A stretch of DNA of 64,000 nt, from the NCBI RefSeq assembly GCF_024622045.1, contig NZ_JANKBP010000014.1; one strand, written 5' to 3'. This document shows, in pieces, positions 26,979 to 37,633 of this stretch. The stretch is from Rodentibacter caecimuris (lineage in GTDB: Bacteria > Pseudomonadota > Gammaproteobacteria > Enterobacterales > Pasteurellaceae). The position numbers and the translations under genes were made by a program. The notes under the pieces were generated by a model. The model was not told the origin of the DNA, did not search any database, and was given only the letters and a program-made list of their open reading frames with translations. Position 1 is the first letter of the stretch; each line of letters starts with the position of its first letter.

Positions 26979-27362
26979 CTATTTATATAATTTATGATAC
27001 ATTTTTCTGAGTTCCGGTAGCTCGTTGAGCTTTTCTTTCGCTTCATTTAATTTATTCTGTTTCGCTAATTCCGATGCTTGCGTGGCAATATCAATGACTT
27101 TTTGTAAACCTTGTTGGTAGCCTGAAAATTGTGAGGTATCGCCGTTCCATTTCGGCGGCAGGGTCGCTTTGGATTTTTCTGCTGCATCAATAAATTTTGT
27201 CATGCTGTTTTGAAATTCTTCAACGGAGTCGGCACGATTAGCAAAATTTAAACGTTGCGCCATAATAATCATTTCATCACGAAGATTAATGGCGTCTGTT
27301 GATGAAGCAAAAGTAGAAATGGCAGTGATGGCAACGGCAATAAAAGTAAAAAGTTTTTTCAT
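26979..27362 (-). CDS. Cytochrome b562 family periplasmic protein
   Basis: This 127-residue protein has a Sec signal peptide (MKKLFTFIAVAITAISTFA) and an all-helical mature part. It resembles cytochrome b562, with a Met-bearing first helix (LRDEMIIMAQRL) and the family end LRKMYHKLYK, where the His corresponds to the axial haem ligand. Whether it truly binds haem is inferred, since either of two Mets could serve as the other ligand. I chose the ATG at 27362, preceded by GGAAC, over an upstream TTG. Confidence 0.78.
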   Translation of the reverse strand: MKKLFTFIAVAITAISTFASSTDAINLRDEMIIMAQRLNFANRADSVEEFQNSMTKFIDAAEKSKATLPPKWNGDTSQFSGYQQGLQKVIDIATQASELAKQNKLNEAKEKLNELPELRKMYHKLYK

Positions 27363-27451
27363 AGTATGTTCCAATTTTGTTCCTATATAGAATTGATTAT
27401 GCTATTTAAAAATCAATATGATAAATAGCGGGACAGATTTTATCCTATCAG

Positions 27452-27484
27452 TAAAAATGCGGTCAAATTTAACCGCACTTTTCC
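27452..27484 (-). terminator. Terminator of murQ from a near-perfect USS pair
   Basis: ACCGCACTT on the right and an arm with one mismatch (AATGCGGT) form a stem, followed on the minus strand by a T run (CATTTTTAC). It lies just after the murQ stop. Confidence 0.7.
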
Positions 27485-27486
27485 CT

Positions 27487-28398
27487 TTATTTTGTCAACG
27501 CTTTCCGCAAATGCCCTTTTTCTTTCTCTAATAATGCTTGGGAAGTATTTTTATCCAATCCGCTTAAAATCATCATAATAGCCAATTTTGCGTTTTGTTC
27601 GGCAAGAATAAGATTTTTTTCTGCGGTAGTTTCATCACAATCGGTCGCCAGCATAACAATGCGAATAGCGCGTGCTTTAAGTTTTTCATTGCTGACTTGT
27701 ACATCCACCATTAAATTTTCATAGCACTTACCGAGCAAAATCATTGATGCCGTCGTCAGCATATTTAGTACTAATTTTTGTGCCGTACCTGATTTTAAAC
27801 GGCTGGAGCCTGTTAAGATTTCTGCACCGACAACGGTATCAATGGCAATATCGGCGATTTGAGCCATTGCCGAATGCGGGTTGCTGGCGATAGAGATGGT
27901 TACGGCACATTGTTGTTTGGCATAATGTAATGCGCCTAAAACATAAGGCGTACGCCCACTGGCGGCAATGCCGACCAAAACATCGTTAGCTGAAAATTTG
28001 ATTGTGCGTAAATCGTCGATTGCCGCAGTTTGGCTATCTTCAGCGCCTTCTACAGGATGGCGAATAGCAAGCTCTCCGCCTGCAATAATCCCTTTCACCA
28101 TTTCACCGCTTACACCAAAAGTAGGCGGACATTCAGAGGCATCGAGAACGCCTAAACGTCCGCTTGTGCCGGAGCCTATATATATCAATCTCCCCCCTTG
28201 CTGAAATGCCTTTACAATGACTTCTACCGCTTGGGCAATTTGGGGTAATACCCGTTCAATAGCAAGGGGGATTTGACGATCCTCTTGGTTCATGAGGGTG
28301 ACGATTTCTAGGGCAGAAAGCTGATCGATATTCATCGAACGGGGATTACGTTGTTCGGTGATTAGGGTTGAAAGCGTTTGAAGAAGTTGTTCGTTCAT
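27487..28398 (-). CDS. murQ: N-acetylmuramic acid 6-phosphate etherase
   Basis: MurQ splits the lactyl ether of MurNAc-6-phosphate to give GlcNAc-6-phosphate and lactate, recycling cell-wall sugars. The 303-residue protein has the SIS domain with GSGTSGRLGVLDASECPPTFG-type signature (about residues 75-95), GIAASGRTPYVLGAL and SGTAQKLVLNM. Length is normal. No anmK or PTS gene adjoins it here. Confidence 0.95.
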   Translation of the reverse strand: MNEQLLQTLSTLITEQRNPRSMNIDQLSALEIVTLMNQEDRQIPLAIERVLPQIAQAVEVIVKAFQQGGRLIYIGSGTSGRLGVLDASECPPTFGVSGEMVKGIIAGGELAIRHPVEGAEDSQTAAIDDLRTIKFSANDVLVGIAASGRTPYVLGALHYAKQQCAVTISIASNPHSAMAQIADIAIDTVVGAEILTGSSRLKSGTAQKLVLNMLTTASMILLGKCYENLMVDVQVSNEKLKARAIRIVMLATDCDETTAEKNLILAEQNAKLAIMMILSGLDKNTSQALLEKEKGHLRKALTK

Positions 28399-28500
28399 AC
28401 TTGTTCCGATTTAAGTGGGTAGGGTGGAAACCATCGTATTATGTTATTGCAAATAATGTGGGATAAATCTCTCGTTTATGTATCGCGTGTGGTTTCTTTT

Positions 28501-29361
28501 TTACTTTTTCAAATTTGACCACGCAACCGCAAGCAGGATAATTGAACCGCCGATCAGCATTTTTACGCTAGGCGTTTCGCCAAACAACCACCATGCCAAT
28601 GCAATGCTGTAAACAGGTTCAAGCGAGATAATCATTGAGGCAGTACGGGCGTTGATGGTGTCAAGGCTGGAAATAAACAGAGTATAAGCCACACTGGTGC
28701 ATAAAAAACCGATACAGAAGATCCAAAACCAGTCTATTGCCGACACAGCGAATAATTTGTCGCCGGAGAAAGGCAGTAAGAAAATTGCCGCCGCTAAATA
28801 TTGCCAAAAACTGGCTTGCAGACCTGAAAGTTTACTCATGCTTTTACGGTTTACCACGGCAAGTATGCCATAAGCAACCGCAGATAAAATGCCCCAGAGT
28901 AACCCTTGGGTATTTTCACTGCTGAAATTGAAATCCGGTGTTACCAAAATTAAACCGATGGTGATGGCTATCAGTAAGATAATATCTTTGGCGTATAATT
29001 TTTCTTTGAAAAAAACAGACTCAAATAGGGCGACAAAAGCGGGAAAACTGGCAAAACCCAGCGTGGCTAATGCTACGCCGCCTACTTTTACGGCGACAAA
29101 GAACGTAACCCAGTGGATAGCCAGTAACACTCCGGAGAGCATTAGTTGCCCAAATTGCCCTTTCGTTATTTTGGCAAGCGGTTGTTTTTGGTAAAGGAAA
29201 TATAAAATTAAAATAGCGGAGGCAATTAAAACCCGTCCGAGTACGAGCGTGTCCGCCTCGCTTGTGGTTAATGCCCCAAAAATGCCGGACGCACCAAAAA
29301 GCACTGCCGTGCCATGTACTTTTAATAATGCTAAATTGTATTTGTTCATTGAGTTGTACAT
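28501..29361 (-). CDS. DMT-superfamily EamA transporter
   Basis: This is a 286-residue protein with ten predicted membrane helices in two EamA repeats (about 10-140 and 150-285), ending in the typical LIGGSIILLAVAWSNLKK. The family exports or imports small metabolites; the substrate cannot be told. The start is uncertain between residues 1 and 5 (MYNSMNKYN), with no clear ribosome site for either. Confidence 0.85.
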   Translation of the reverse strand: MYNSMNKYNLALLKVHGTAVLFGASGIFGALTTSEADTLVLGRVLIASAILILYFLYQKQPLAKITKGQFGQLMLSGVLLAIHWVTFFVAVKVGGVALATLGFASFPAFVALFESVFFKEKLYAKDIILLIAITIGLILVTPDFNFSSENTQGLLWGILSAVAYGILAVVNRKSMSKLSGLQASFWQYLAAAIFLLPFSGDKLFAVSAIDWFWIFCIGFLCTSVAYTLFISSLDTINARTASMIISLEPVYSIALAWWLFGETPSVKMLIGGSIILLAVAWSNLKK

Positions 29362-29387
29362 TGATCAGTGATGACGATATTAGATAA

Positions 29388-29420
29388 ACAAAAAAGCGGC
29401 AGGTTATTCTGCCGTTTTTA
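29388..29420 (-). terminator. Terminator of the ygiB-ygiC operon
   Basis: On the minus strand, CGGCAG and CTGCCG form a stem with a short loop, followed by GCTTTTTTG. It is downstream of the ygiC stop. Confidence 0.8.
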
Positions 29421-29460
29421 GTTTCTCAATTTTCCTTTATTTTGTCTGTTCTCGGTTAAA

Positions 29461-30642
29461 TTATGGTACAAAATAATGCGGGACGAAATGACTATCGTTG
29501 CCCGTCACTGCGGTGAAATCTTCACGTAATCCCATGCCGCACGCCACATCACCAATGACCCAAGAGCCGATAACAGGATACATACCATCAAAATTTGGCA
29601 GCTCAAATTTCTGTTGATAAATATAACCGGACGTATCATAGAACGCTGAGTGTTCGCTACCTTTAGCGGCAAATTCTACGCCATTATTTTTTTCATAATA
29701 GAATAGGTTAGCCCCTTCCCGACCAAGCAGTGGTTTTTTTACCCAAATGGCATTGCGATCGGTAATATCAAATTTGTTGAAATAAGCAGGCAGTAAATTC
29801 GGGTGATTAGGATAACGCTGCCATAATTTTGCGAGTAATGCTTTGTTACTTAATAACATTTTCCAAGCCGGCTCAATAAAATGCGTATTGGCTGTCGGGA
29901 TATGTTGAGCAAACTCCGCCCCGCTTAACCATTCCAAAGGATAGAGTTTGAAAAGCATTTCAATCGGCGTGTCGTTTAAATCAACAAATTCTTTGCTGTC
30001 TTTGTTATAACCAATGTCTTCCACTGCAAGTTGGTGGATATGCCAGCCGGCATTATAAGCAACGTCTGCAAGGTAATCTAAATTGCCCCAGTCTTCTCGT
30101 CCGGCTTCTTGCATGGCACTGAAATAGAAATCGCTTTTTCCGCTCTGTTGTTTGAGAAAGCTGAAATGTTTGAGTAATTCTTCGTGGATCCAATTAAATT
30201 GGTCACGATGTTGTAACCCTTCAATTTGCTCCAGCCATTGCCATTGCACGACAGCGGCCTCTAATAAAGACGTCGGCGTATCGGCATTGTATTCAAACAT
30301 TTTTAAATTTTCACCGTCATAACCAAAATCAAAACGTCCGTATAAATAGGGCGCTTGTTTATGCCATGAGTCTTCAATCAGCTGCTTTTGTAAATCGGTG
30401 AAACGATAATAGGCATAATCGCCTTGCTTGATTTCATCGGCAACAAAATTTAAACACATTGAGTGAAGTTCATTGGTGGTATCTTCAATACGATCGATCT
30501 CAGCCAAGGTAAATTCGTAGGCGACATTATCCGACCAATAGTGAGAACCGTCGCTGGAAGGTAAATTGTAATAATCAAACCCCACATCTAACAGTTGTTG
30601 CACCATATCAGGGCGGGTAGGAAAACCGCTTATGCGTTTCAT
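29461..30642 (-). CDS. ygiC: Glutathionylspermidine synthase-like ATP-grasp protein (YgiC family)
   Basis: This 393-residue protein starts MKRISGFPTRPDMVQQL with an ideal ribosome site GGAGGGTAAG. An upstream start would overlap the preceding gene, so I reject it. It corresponds to the C-terminal ATP-grasp domain of glutathionylspermidine synthase (WKMLLSNKALLA, WVKKPLLGREGANL, SWVIGDVACGMGLRE). YgiC/YjfC proteins are peptide-ligase-like, but their substrate is unsettled. The gene follows ygiB by one base, as in E. coli. Confidence 0.88.
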   Translation of the reverse strand: MKRISGFPTRPDMVQQLLDVGFDYYNLPSSDGSHYWSDNVAYEFTLAEIDRIEDTTNELHSMCLNFVADEIKQGDYAYYRFTDLQKQLIEDSWHKQAPYLYGRFDFGYDGENLKMFEYNADTPTSLLEAAVVQWQWLEQIEGLQHRDQFNWIHEELLKHFSFLKQQSGKSDFYFSAMQEAGREDWGNLDYLADVAYNAGWHIHQLAVEDIGYNKDSKEFVDLNDTPIEMLFKLYPLEWLSGAEFAQHIPTANTHFIEPAWKMLLSNKALLAKLWQRYPNHPNLLPAYFNKFDITDRNAIWVKKPLLGREGANLFYYEKNNGVEFAAKGSEHSAFYDTSGYIYQQKFELPNFDGMYPVIGSWVIGDVACGMGLREDFTAVTGNDSHFVPHYFVP

Positions 30643-30643
30643 C

Positions 30644-31240
30644 TTACCCTCCGCTACTACGGTTTGAATGGCTTGGGCTGCTAAAGCCGCCGCGTGCAAT
30701 TGGTTTGCTGTTCATACTCCCCGCTTTGCCTTTTACCAACATAGGTTTCCCCACAGAACGATTAGTTTGAGGTTGGATAACTTGCCCGCTAGGGGTTGAA
30801 ACCGCACGATTGCCCGGATGATAGCTCGGCCCGAGGAAATTACTAATGGCTCGAGCCGCCACATAACCCATCACACCGCCGGCAATAGCAGCACCCAAAG
30901 AGGGATCGTTGCTTTCTGCGTTGGCGGTGGTTTCTCTGGTCGCGTTATTTTGCTCAGTTTGAGTTTGATTGGCATTTTGCCACTCATTGTTATTGGTATT
31001 TTCACCGTTATTACGCAATCCTAAACCAGAAAGCGAATTACCGTTTTGTGATTGTTGGTTTACATTTTGCGTTTGCGTATTTTCGGTTGTTTTATCCGCT
31101 TCGCATAATTCAATTTTTTTCCAATCGGCAAGGCAGTCGTCAAGGGAATGGTACACATCACGTTGTACTTCTTCCTCCGAACAACCGCCAAGTAAGGCGA
31201 CAATAGAGAGTGTAACGAGGATTTGATTTTTCTTTTTCAT
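30644..31240 (-). CDS. ygiB: DUF1190 lipoprotein (YgiB family)
   Basis: This 198-residue protein has a lipoprotein signal with lipobox LGGC at about residues 17-20. It then has the DUF1190 motif DVYHSLDDCLADW. A low-complexity Asn/Gln-rich linker (about 55-105) and a glycine segment (AAIAGGVMGYVAARAI) follow. Function is unknown; it always travels with ygiC. Its ATG overlaps the yigB stop (ATGA), which shows translational coupling. Confidence 0.87.
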   Translation of the reverse strand: MKKKNQILVTLSIVALLGGCSEEEVQRDVYHSLDDCLADWKKIELCEADKTTENTQTQNVNQQSQNGNSLSGLGLRNNGENTNNNEWQNANQTQTEQNNATRETTANAESNDPSLGAAIAGGVMGYVAARAISNFLGPSYHPGNRAVSTPSGQVIQPQTNRSVGKPMLVKGKAGSMNSKPIARGGFSSPSHSNRSSGG

Positions 31241-31941
31241 AATAATAACAGTTCAGTTAAGTGATTGATTTCTAAAGTTGGTAGTAGGGTAGCTGTGGTG
31301 AAGTCAGCGATCTGATTATCAGATAAATTAATCCACACCGCTTGGCAACCCGCTTGGATTGCTCCCTGTACATCCGTGGTTAGGTGATCGCCCACATGCA
31401 GAATTTCCTGTGGTGAAACATTAAAATAATCGGCGGTTTGTAGGAATAAATCTTTGTGGGGTTTCGCTCTACCATGCTCGCCGCCACGCAGAACCAGATC
31501 AAATTGTGATAAACCTATGCGTGAAGGAGCAACGTTGCCATTTGTAATAACACTGAGCTTATAGCGGTTTTTTAATTCATTTAGTATGCGAAATGTCTCT
31601 TGCGGTAAATGAATTTGATGACGCCAATGCAGAAATTCATTCATCGCAAGGGATAAAGTGCGGTCAATTTCTACCGCACTTTTGTTTTGTGCATGTAAAA
31701 ATTGGCGTAATGCTTCTTTTCGCCACTCTGTTACATTTTCGCTTAATAGCGGATTTTCCTGTGCGATACGATCTTTCCAAGCCAACCATTCCGTTTCAAA
31801 GGTAGGGCATTGGGTTAGGGTTTGTGTGTATTGTACAAACCGTGAAACCGCGCGGCGAATCACATCACGGTTGTCATAAAGGGTGTCGTCCAAATCAAAG
31901 CTGATGACTTTGAAAGGATTCGGATTGCGGTAAAATTTCAT
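31237..31941 (-). CDS. yigB: HAD-family phosphatase YigB
   Basis: This 234-residue haloacid-dehalogenase protein has motif I FDLDDTLYDN, motif II VITNGN, the Lys segment RAKPHKDLF, and motif IV HVGDHLTTDVQGA. YigB of E. coli dephosphorylates the riboflavin intermediate ARPP, and other sugar phosphates and FMN in vitro. It is the first gene of a set with ygiB-ygiC. An inverted USS pair lies inside the gene at about 31656-31683. Confidence 0.88.
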   Translation of the reverse strand: MKFYRNPNPFKVISFDLDDTLYDNRDVIRRAVSRFVQYTQTLTQCPTFETEWLAWKDRIAQENPLLSENVTEWRKEALRQFLHAQNKSAVEIDRTLSLAMNEFLHWRHQIHLPQETFRILNELKNRYKLSVITNGNVAPSRIGLSQFDLVLRGGEHGRAKPHKDLFLQTADYFNVSPQEILHVGDHLTTDVQGAIQAGCQAVWINLSDNQIADFTTATLLPTLEINHLTELLLL

Positions 31942-32361
31942 TTATTTGATGGTTTTCACGCCAAGCCATTGCTCGGCTTTTTCATTGGTGATTTCTTCCC
32001 TTGTCCACATACTCATTAAATTCGGTTGTGGATGTTTGCTACTGTTATAACCGACTAAACGGGCAAAATCAAATACTGCGTGCGGATAACCATTAATTAA
32101 AAGTAATGCCAAATAACCGGTTTCATCCCAACAGATTTCCAATTTGCGGGCCTCATGATGATTTGAGGTGGAATCCACATTATAAATGTGTAGGACATCA
32201 ACGATCGGTTGGGCATTTTGGCGCATATCCAACGCATAAAAATAGCCGGTTTCGCCGTCATCTTCAAACATCACGGCAAGGTGATCATACTGGGTTGAAT
32301 GAGTGCCGACTTGTTTGGGTTGTCCGAGGAAGAGTTGATCCTCAAGGGTGAGATGTAACAT
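31942..32361 (-). CDS. Conserved hypothetical protein, probably DUF2251 family
   Basis: This is a 139-residue soluble protein with motifs HLAVMFEDDGETGYFYALD, LEICWDETGYLALLLINGYPHAVFDF and MSMWTREEI. I associate it with DUF2251, a small family of unknown function, but this is from memory. It directly precedes yigB on the same strand (stop adjacent to the yigB ATG), so it is likely in the same operon. Confidence 0.7.
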   Translation of the reverse strand: MLHLTLEDQLFLGQPKQVGTHSTQYDHLAVMFEDDGETGYFYALDMRQNAQPIVDVLHIYNVDSTSNHHEARKLEICWDETGYLALLLINGYPHAVFDFARLVGYNSSKHPQPNLMSMWTREEITNEKAEQWLGVKTIK

Positions 32362-32369
32362 AATTTTTC

Positions 32370-33008
32370 CTAATCAAATAGTGTTGTCCACGATTTACTA
32401 TGGCGTGCTTGAAAACAAAGTGCAATTTGCGCAGCTGTGTTTTTGGCTTCGTCTAAGGGTGGCAGTTCATCTAACGCAAAATAATCGGATTGCAAGGTTT
32501 CGCTGTTTGATTGAAATTCACCACTTAATTGCTCACACATCACAAAGGTTTTTAATACACGATAGGCAAAAGGCGGAAAATTGTGTTTATGTTGATCGTG
32601 AATGGCAATAATGAAAGTGGGCTCTACCTCAAGTCCCGCTTCTTCTTTTACTTCTTTTATTGTATTGCTATGAATGGTTTCCAATACATCACACCAACCG
32701 CTGGGTAACGACCAAAGCCCATCATTTTCTTGCACCAGCAAAATTTTATCGTTTTGGAAAATTACCGCACGTGTATCTACTTTGGGCGTTTGATAGCCCT
32801 CTTCACTGCAAAAAAGATTTTTCACTGTTTCTGTTGGGAGTGCCGTTTTATAGCTTAGCATTTCTGCAGAGAGATCACGTAAGCGTTCATAACGTTCAAT
32901 ATCGTAGATATTTTTACAATAAGTGAGACCGTTTTGTGCAATGCTTTGGATTTCAATCGCCCAAGTGAGCCAAGGCTCGGTTAGCAGTGAATGAGTGGGT
33001 ATAGTCAT
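32370..33008 (-). CDS. NUDIX hydrolase with N-terminal extension
   Basis: This 212-residue protein has an N-terminal helical domain (about 1-70) and a NUDIX domain (about 75-205). The NUDIX box spans about residues 107-129: GWCDVLET, then KEVKEEAGLEV, so the usual Arg of REUXEE is Lys. Substrate is unknown; relatives hydrolyse nucleoside diphosphate derivatives such as ADP-ribose or UDP-sugars. It heads the run toward yigB on the minus strand. Confidence 0.85.
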   Translation of the reverse strand: MTIPTHSLLTEPWLTWAIEIQSIAQNGLTYCKNIYDIERYERLRDLSAEMLSYKTALPTETVKNLFCSEEGYQTPKVDTRAVIFQNDKILLVQENDGLWSLPSGWCDVLETIHSNTIKEVKEEAGLEVEPTFIIAIHDQHKHNFPPFAYRVLKTFVMCEQLSGEFQSNSETLQSDYFALDELPPLDEAKNTAAQIALCFQARHSKSWTTLFD

Positions 33009-33018
33009 AAAAACACCT

Positions 33019-33055
33019 TAAAAAAACACCGCACTTTTTCCTAAAAGTGCGGTGC
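33019..33055 (-). terminator. Intrinsic terminator of eno built from two uptake signals
   Basis: On the minus strand, CACCGCACTTTT and AAAAGTGCGGTG form a 12-bp perfect stem with a four-base loop, followed by TTTTTT. It stands just after eno. Confidence 0.88.
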
Positions 33056-33080
33056 GATTTCGGTTTAAATCAACCAAAGA

Positions 33081-34391
<1,311 letters not shown>

Positions 34392-34605
34392 TTTAGCTTT
34401 CCTCTATTTAAGACTAACAAAAGATACTGGCGCATATATTAGAATGAATTTCAGAATTTGTCTCTTAAAAAATATGATATTGATAAATAAACATTATAAA
34501 TACAACAAAAACTAAACAATCCCGATACAAGTTTGAATCATTTTATTGTCATAAATCTATTTTAGAATAAATTCAGCGATATACCGCCTAATATAGGAGA
34601 TTATT

Positions 34606-35508
34606 ATGTTTATTTACCGAATTTTATTTTCCGCATCGATGATTATATTCCTGCCGAAAATCTTGTATGCAACTGAATTATCCTTTTCAAGTTCTGCTCA
34701 ACAGTTACAATTGATTGCTCATCGCGCCGGAAAAGATGATGCTCCCGAAAATACTTCATTTGCAATCAATGAAGCGCTGAAAAATAAAGCAGATGCAATT
34801 TGGATTACTATTCAATTATCAAAAGATAACATTCCCGTTCTATATCGTCCTAAAGATTTATCGGTAAATACCAATGCTAAAGGGGTTGTCTCAGAATATT
34901 CTGCCGCTGAATTAAAAAAATTGGATGCGGCATATTATTTCAAACCGAATGATGGTTACCCCTATCGCAATAAAGATATTGGTATTCCCAGTTTAGACGA
35001 TATTTTAACGTCTTATCCGGAAACCTTTTTCTATTTGGATCTCAAATCGCCCGATGCTGATCCTATCAGTATGAAAAATGCGCTGCTACAAGTGCTGACT
35101 AAACATAAGGCGTTTAACCGAGTGAGAGTGTATTCTACAAACAAAGCATTTACAGAGATGTTATCAGCGGAAATACCGGTTTTTGCTCCACGGGATCTTA
35201 CCCGACAATATTTAGTCGAAACGGCATTAAATAGTAATCACTGCCCGACACCGTTAAAAGCGGAATATTGGCACGGCTTTGAACTTTATCGGAAAGTTAA
35301 AGTTGTTGAAACTTTTACATTGGGAGAAGGGATAAGTGAAGCACTACTGGCTTGGTCAGCGGAAGATATAAAATGTTTTAGACAAACACCCCAACATATT
35401 ATTTTATTCGGTATAAAAACCAAAGAAGATCTGGATTTGGTTAGTAAATTAGGGGTTGATGGTGTGATGGTTGATTCTCCTAAATACTTTTCTTCTTTAA
35501 TGCATTAA
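34606..35508 (+). CDS. Glycerophosphodiester phosphodiesterase-like secreted protein with altered active site
   Basis: This is a 300-residue protein with a signal peptide (about residues 1-22). The GDPD start motif HRAGKDDAPENT is kept. In the next motif, where active enzymes have I-E-x-D-V...HD, this protein reads AIWITIQLSKDNIPVLYRP, so the metal-binding Glu and Asp and the second catalytic His appear as Trp, Thr and Arg. By family knowledge this should weaken or change catalysis. It may be a binding protein or an enzyme of a different type. Neighbours give no hint. Confidence 0.78.
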   Translation: MFIYRILFSASMIIFLPKILYATELSFSSSAQQLQLIAHRAGKDDAPENTSFAINEALKNKADAIWITIQLSKDNIPVLYRPKDLSVNTNAKGVVSEYSAAELKKLDAAYYFKPNDGYPYRNKDIGIPSLDDILTSYPETFFYLDLKSPDADPISMKNALLQVLTKHKAFNRVRVYSTNKAFTEMLSAEIPVFAPRDLTRQYLVETALNSNHCPTPLKAEYWHGFELYRKVKVVETFTLGEGISEALLAWSAEDIKCFRQTPQHIILFGIKTKEDLDLVSKLGVDGVMVDSPKYFSSLMH

Positions 35509-35549
35509 TACTTTAGTATTCAGTAATCGAATCAAACATGATTATTCAT

Positions 35550-35592
35550 AAGTGCGGTCAAAATTCTCACTCAATTTTAACCGCACTTTATC
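35550..35592. terminator. Paired-USS terminator between gdpD-like gene and purB
   Basis: AAGTGCGGT and ACCGCACTT are inverted with about 21 bases between, partly pairing further (AAAATT / AATTTT). It serves convergent genes. Confidence 0.65.
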
Positions 35593-35600
35593 ATGCTAAA

Positions 35601-36968
35601 TTATAGTTTTTCCACAAGCTCAACCGCCGCACCGATATAGCTTGCAGGGGTGAGTTGTTGTAAACGGGCTTTTTCTTCAGCCGGAATCTCAAGTTTCTCC
35701 ACAAATTCCCGCATAGCTTGTTCATCTACGCGTTTGCCGCGAGTGAGTTCTTTGAGTTTCTCATAAGGTTTTTCAATACCGTAACGGCGCATTACGGTTT
35801 GGATTGGTTCCGCCAACACTTCCCAGTTTTGGTTGAGTTCATCACGCAAATGCTGCTCATTGACTTCTAATTTGCTGATACCTTTACGGGTCGCCGCATA
35901 GGCGATTAAACAGTAACCCACGCCCACGCCAAGATTACGTAAGACGGTGGAGTCCGTTAAATCCCGTTGCCAACGGGAAACTGGTAGTTTTTGTCCTAGA
36001 TGGGTCATCACTGCATTAGCAAGACCAAGATTGCCTTCTGAGTTCTCAAAGTCAATCGGGTTCACTTTATGCGGCATCGTGGAAGAACCGATTTCACCGG
36101 CAACGGTGCGTTGCTTGAAATGATTTAATGCAATATAGCCCCAGAGGTCTCGATCGAAATCAATGATGATGGTGTTAAAACGCACGATGGTATCAAAATA
36201 TTCGGCGATGTAATCATGAGGTTCAATTTGTGTCGTGTAGGGGTTCCAATTCAAGCCGAGCGAGGTAACAAATTCTTCGCTAAATTTATGCCAATCGAGA
36301 TCCGGATAAGCAGATAAGTGGGCGTTGTAGTTGCCCACCGCACCGTTAATTTTGCCAAGAATCTCATTTTGTTGTAGTTGTTTGAATTGGCGGCGTAAAC
36401 GATAGACCACATTTGCCATTTCTTTTCCGACAGTCGTAGGGGAAGCCGGCTGACCATGTGTGCGTGAAAGTAATGGAATAGTTTTGTATTCGTTTGCAAG
36501 GCGGGTGATTTCATCAATGAGTTTTTGCCATTCCGGTAAAATCACAGTATCACGTGCTGTTTTTAGCATTAATGCATGAGAAAGATTGTTGATGTCTTCG
36601 GAAGTGCAGGCAAAGTGAATAAATTCTGAAACGTTTGCTAATTCCGGTAAGGCTTCGCTTTTTTCTTTTAAGAAATATTCCACCGCTTTTACATCGTGAT
36701 TAGTAGTGCGCTCAATTTCTTTAATGCGTTCTGCATCTTTTAGGCTAAATTCGCTGACAATGTTATTGAGGTAATCGTTTGCCTCTTTAGATAAATGAGA
36801 CACTTCCGGAATTGCGGCGGTCGCGGCTAATTTTTGTAACCAGCGAATTTCAACGGTCACGCGGAATTTAAGTAAACCGAATTCACTAAAAATGTCGCGA
36901 AGTGCGGTTGCTTTGTCTTGGTAACGCCCATCAATTGGGGAAATCGCAGTCAGTGCGGAAAGTTGCAT
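35601..36968 (-). CDS. purB: Adenylosuccinate lyase
   Basis: PurB acts twice in purine synthesis, releasing fumarate from SAICAR and adenylosuccinate. The 455-residue protein starts MQLSALTAISPIDGRY, has TSEDINNLSHALML and SRTHGQPASPTTVGKE, and the signature GSSTMPHKVNPIDFEN. Length is typical. It lies 45 bases downstream of hflD, the same order as in E. coli and H. influenzae. Confidence 0.97.
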   Translation of the reverse strand: MQLSALTAISPIDGRYQDKATALRDIFSEFGLLKFRVTVEIRWLQKLAATAAIPEVSHLSKEANDYLNNIVSEFSLKDAERIKEIERTTNHDVKAVEYFLKEKSEALPELANVSEFIHFACTSEDINNLSHALMLKTARDTVILPEWQKLIDEITRLANEYKTIPLLSRTHGQPASPTTVGKEMANVVYRLRRQFKQLQQNEILGKINGAVGNYNAHLSAYPDLDWHKFSEEFVTSLGLNWNPYTTQIEPHDYIAEYFDTIVRFNTIIIDFDRDLWGYIALNHFKQRTVAGEIGSSTMPHKVNPIDFENSEGNLGLANAVMTHLGQKLPVSRWQRDLTDSTVLRNLGVGVGYCLIAYAATRKGISKLEVNEQHLRDELNQNWEVLAEPIQTVMRRYGIEKPYEKLKELTRGKRVDEQAMREFVEKLEIPAEEKARLQQLTPASYIGAAVELVEKL

Positions 36969-37012
36969 AAAATACTCCGGTGTATTAAGGGATGTTGATC
37001 ATTAAGAATAAA

Positions 37013-37633
37013 TTAATAAATTGTTGAATAGATTTCCTTCGCGGCATTAATTATTTTGCCGCGGAAGAATAATAACCGCCATTTATTGCCGCCTACTTGC
37101 CGCCATAGTACGGCAGAGCGAATGCCGGCAAGCAAGCAGGTTCGAACTTTGTCTTGTACAAATTGTTGTTGTAGATAATTTTCCTCACCAATAATATGAA
37201 TTTTTCGTCCTAAAGGGCTGATGATGTCAATATAAATATTAGCCATGATAGACAGCATCTGTTCGTCAAGCAATTTATGGTATGTCAGTTGTTCCTGTAA
37301 GCGTTGAATACGTTTTACCAGTTCGGCCTTTGCCTCGGGATTTTTATGTAGGATACTTTCTAAGCCAAGTAAACCGCTCCAATAATTCACGATATTTCTA
37401 TCATCAAGCGTAGATAGCTGTTCAATGAGGGTTTCCAAACCCAGTTTCAAATGCTGAATTTGCCCGCCAAAAACAGCCAGGGTGTTTTCCGGTTGGGTCT
37501 GAAAAAGGGAATTGATAGTCGCGTGAAAAGCATCCCGGTTTTCCACAGTGCCTTTCATTGCAAGCTGATTGACTAATGCTGTGGATTGATAAATGCCGGC
37601 TAGAGCCAGCGCCATATCATGGTAATTTGTCAT
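37013..37633 (-). CDS. hflD: HflD (YcfC) high-frequency-lysogenisation regulator homologue
   Basis: The protein from ATG 37633 is 206 residues, the usual HflD length, starting MTNYHDMALALAGIYQSTALVNQLA. An in-frame ATG 18 codons earlier would add a segment not seen in the family. E. coli HflD is a peripheral membrane protein that destabilises phage lambda CII. Its native role is unclear. The gene precedes purB as in E. coli, but no mnmA is in sight. Confidence 0.88.
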   Translation of the reverse strand: MTNYHDMALALAGIYQSTALVNQLAMKGTVENRDAFHATINSLFQTQPENTLAVFGGQIQHLKLGLETLIEQLSTLDDRNIVNYWSGLLGLESILHKNPEAKAELVKRIQRLQEQLTYHKLLDEQMLSIMANIYIDIISPLGRKIHIIGEENYLQQQFVQDKVRTCLLAGIRSAVLWRQVGGNKWRLLFFRGKIINAAKEIYSTIY

